Virus record (IMG/VR): IMGVR_UViG_3300025138_000448
Location: 1 to 21,447 of that record
DNA: 21,447 bases
Reading direction: 5' to 3' (one strand)
From: a virus
Positions 20,565-21,447 of the stretch are shown in pieces. The notes under the pieces are model-generated. The model saw only the letters and a list, made by a program, of their open reading frames with translations, had not been told where the DNA came from and did no database searches. The first letter of the stretch is position 1, and each line of letters opens with the position of its first letter. Both the position numbers and the translations under genes were made by a program.

Positions 20565-21447
20565 ATGAAAAAACTACTATTATTAGTGTTTATATTATTA
20601 CTAACAGTCCCTTCTTTTAGCCAGGAAGAAGAAAAAACTTCATTCTTTAAAAAGGCAACTAAAGAATTTTATAAAGATTTCCTTAAATACGGAACAGTAT
20701 ATGGTGCTGGTAGTATTTCTAATTCAATTGAAGCTGCTGAACCAACATATTTTTTAAGAACCAACTCAGATGGGAGTATCTACTCAATTCCAGATGTAGT
20801 AAATAATACAGAAGTATTTCCATTCGATTACAGATATGGGTTTGGTATTAGAAAATTAGCAAGATTCGATTACGAGAGAAAGCCAAGAAATTATTATGAT
20901 GGTACTGAAGAACAATTAGTATTTGGAGCACCTACATCAGCAGTTCAAGGATTAGAATATCAATTCCATTTTGAAAAAGAAAGATGGAGAGGTGAAGATT
21001 TTATTAATTATAATTTTTTCTTAAAACATACTGGTAAATATCACATCGCAAAAATACAAGCTAGAGAAGTAGGTAAAATTAACTTAAAATATAACTCAGC
21101 TGAGTTAAGAGGTAGACTACCGATTGGAGAAAAATTTAGTGTATCTGCGGGTGCTATAGTAAGAGGACATGAAAGAGCATATGGTTATAATCCAGTTGAA
21201 ATTTGGTTAAATGAAACTGAAGTAGCTATGGATGGTAATGGTAATCCAGTTATAGGCCCAGATGGAAATCCTTTAGAGTTTCCTATTAATCAATGGTATA
21301 GTTTAGGAAGAGAATATGGGTACACTGATGTATTTTATTCTCAAACAAGTACAGATTATAATACAGGAGAAGAAACTACAACGCAAGATTGGTATTGGGT
21401 TAATGAAGAAGGAGAAACGGTTGCATCCTCTGATTTAGATTTTAGAG
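20565..21447 (+). CDS. Secreted, probable outer-membrane beta-barrel protein, 3' end outside the window
   Basis: The frame is open from ATG 20565 to the window end (294 codons) with no stop. The N-terminus is a clear signal peptide: two Lys, a run of Leu, Val, Ile and Phe, then TVPSFSQ before EEEK, with cleavage probably at or near Ser-Gln, in the style of Bacteroidota exported proteins. The mature part has alternating polar and hydrophobic strands rich in Tyr, Phe, Gly and Arg (DYRYGFGIRKLARFDYERK, INLKYNSAELRGRLPIGEK, FSVSAGAIVRGHERAYG), as in outer-membrane barrels, plus an Asn-Gly-Pro-rich loop near residues 225-243. A role in the host envelope such as altering surface properties or blocking superinfection is possible, and so is a virion protein. 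No family was recognised. Codon use matches the phage genes around it. Confidence 0.68.
   Translation, partial: MKKLLLLVFILLLTVPSFSQEEEKTSFFKKATKEFYKDFLKYGTVYGAGSISNSIEAAEPTYFLRTNSDGSIYSIPDVVNNTEVFPFDYRYGFGIRKLARFDYERKPRNYYDGTEEQLVFGAPTSAVQGLEYQFHFEKERWRGEDFINYNFFLKHTGKYHIAKIQAREVGKINLKYNSAELRGRLPIGEKFSVSAGAIVRGHERAYGYNPVEIWLNETEVAMDGNGNPVIGPDGNPLEFPINQWYSLGREYGYTDVFYSQTSTDYNTGEETTTQDWYWVNEEGETVASSDLDFR

Noticed and set aside
1-21447. tRNA genes, CRISPR arrays, insertion sequences and attachment sites
   Set aside because: No cloverleaf-like sequence, regularly spaced repeats, transposase or integrase motifs, or terminal inverted repeats were seen on either strand by reading; a dedicated tRNA scan would be needed to exclude unusual tRNAs.

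Overview
The window looks like an internal piece of the genome of a contractile-tailed, T4-like (myovirus-type) bacteriophage. It is AT-rich (roughly 30% GC by eye), tightly packed, and every convincing gene lies on the + strand. The likely host is a member of the Bacteroidota, probably a flavobacterium. This is inference from four signs: start codons are preceded by A/T-rich leaders instead of Shine-Dalgarno sequences; a TTTG-N20-TATATTAC promoter-like site precedes the ssDNA-binding protein gene; two genes seem to use TTG starts; and the last gene has a signal peptide ending in SFSQ, common in that phylum. No integrase, tRNA, CRISPR array or insertion sequence was seen.

Positions 1-11277 are a tail and baseplate module: tail tube (gp19-like), a T4 gp26-type baseplate hub protein, an overlapping gp51-like hub assembly protein in another frame, a 744-residue tape measure, a 62-residue protein, a 731-residue baseplate/tube-junction type protein, a LysM/gp53-like 100-residue protein, a 1252-residue hub protein ending in a peptidoglycan amidase, and a 282-residue protein with a repeated motif. 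Two intrinsic terminators (after the tube gene and at the end of the gp51-like gene) and a recurring AATATTTATAAYAAAA motif divide the module into expression units.

Positions 11313-18428 are a replication and recombination module with no terminator separating it from the tail genes: a divergent family A DNA polymerase without a visible proofreading domain, an unknown 145-residue protein, a gp32-like ssDNA-binding protein, a RecA/UvsX recombinase, a FEN/RNase H-type 5'-3' exonuclease and a DnaB/gp41-type helicase, then the small subunit of class I ribonucleotide reductase. The large subunit follows at 18432-20147, so synthesis, unwinding, strand exchange, flap removal and dNTP supply are encoded in one colinear run. 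No primase or clamp loader is in the window.

Positions 20148-21447 hold a 76-residue predicted membrane protein, a strong terminator, and the 5' part of a secreted, probably outer-membrane beta-barrel protein that runs off the end.

Points most worth a second look: the frame overlap and recoding signals at the gp26/gp51 junction; the exonuclease-less polymerase with patches of unusual codon use and an overprinted hydrophobic reading frame; two different repeated upstream motifs that may separate structural from replication transcription; a GC-rich hairpin at the start of uvsX; and a phage-borne outer-membrane-type protein.
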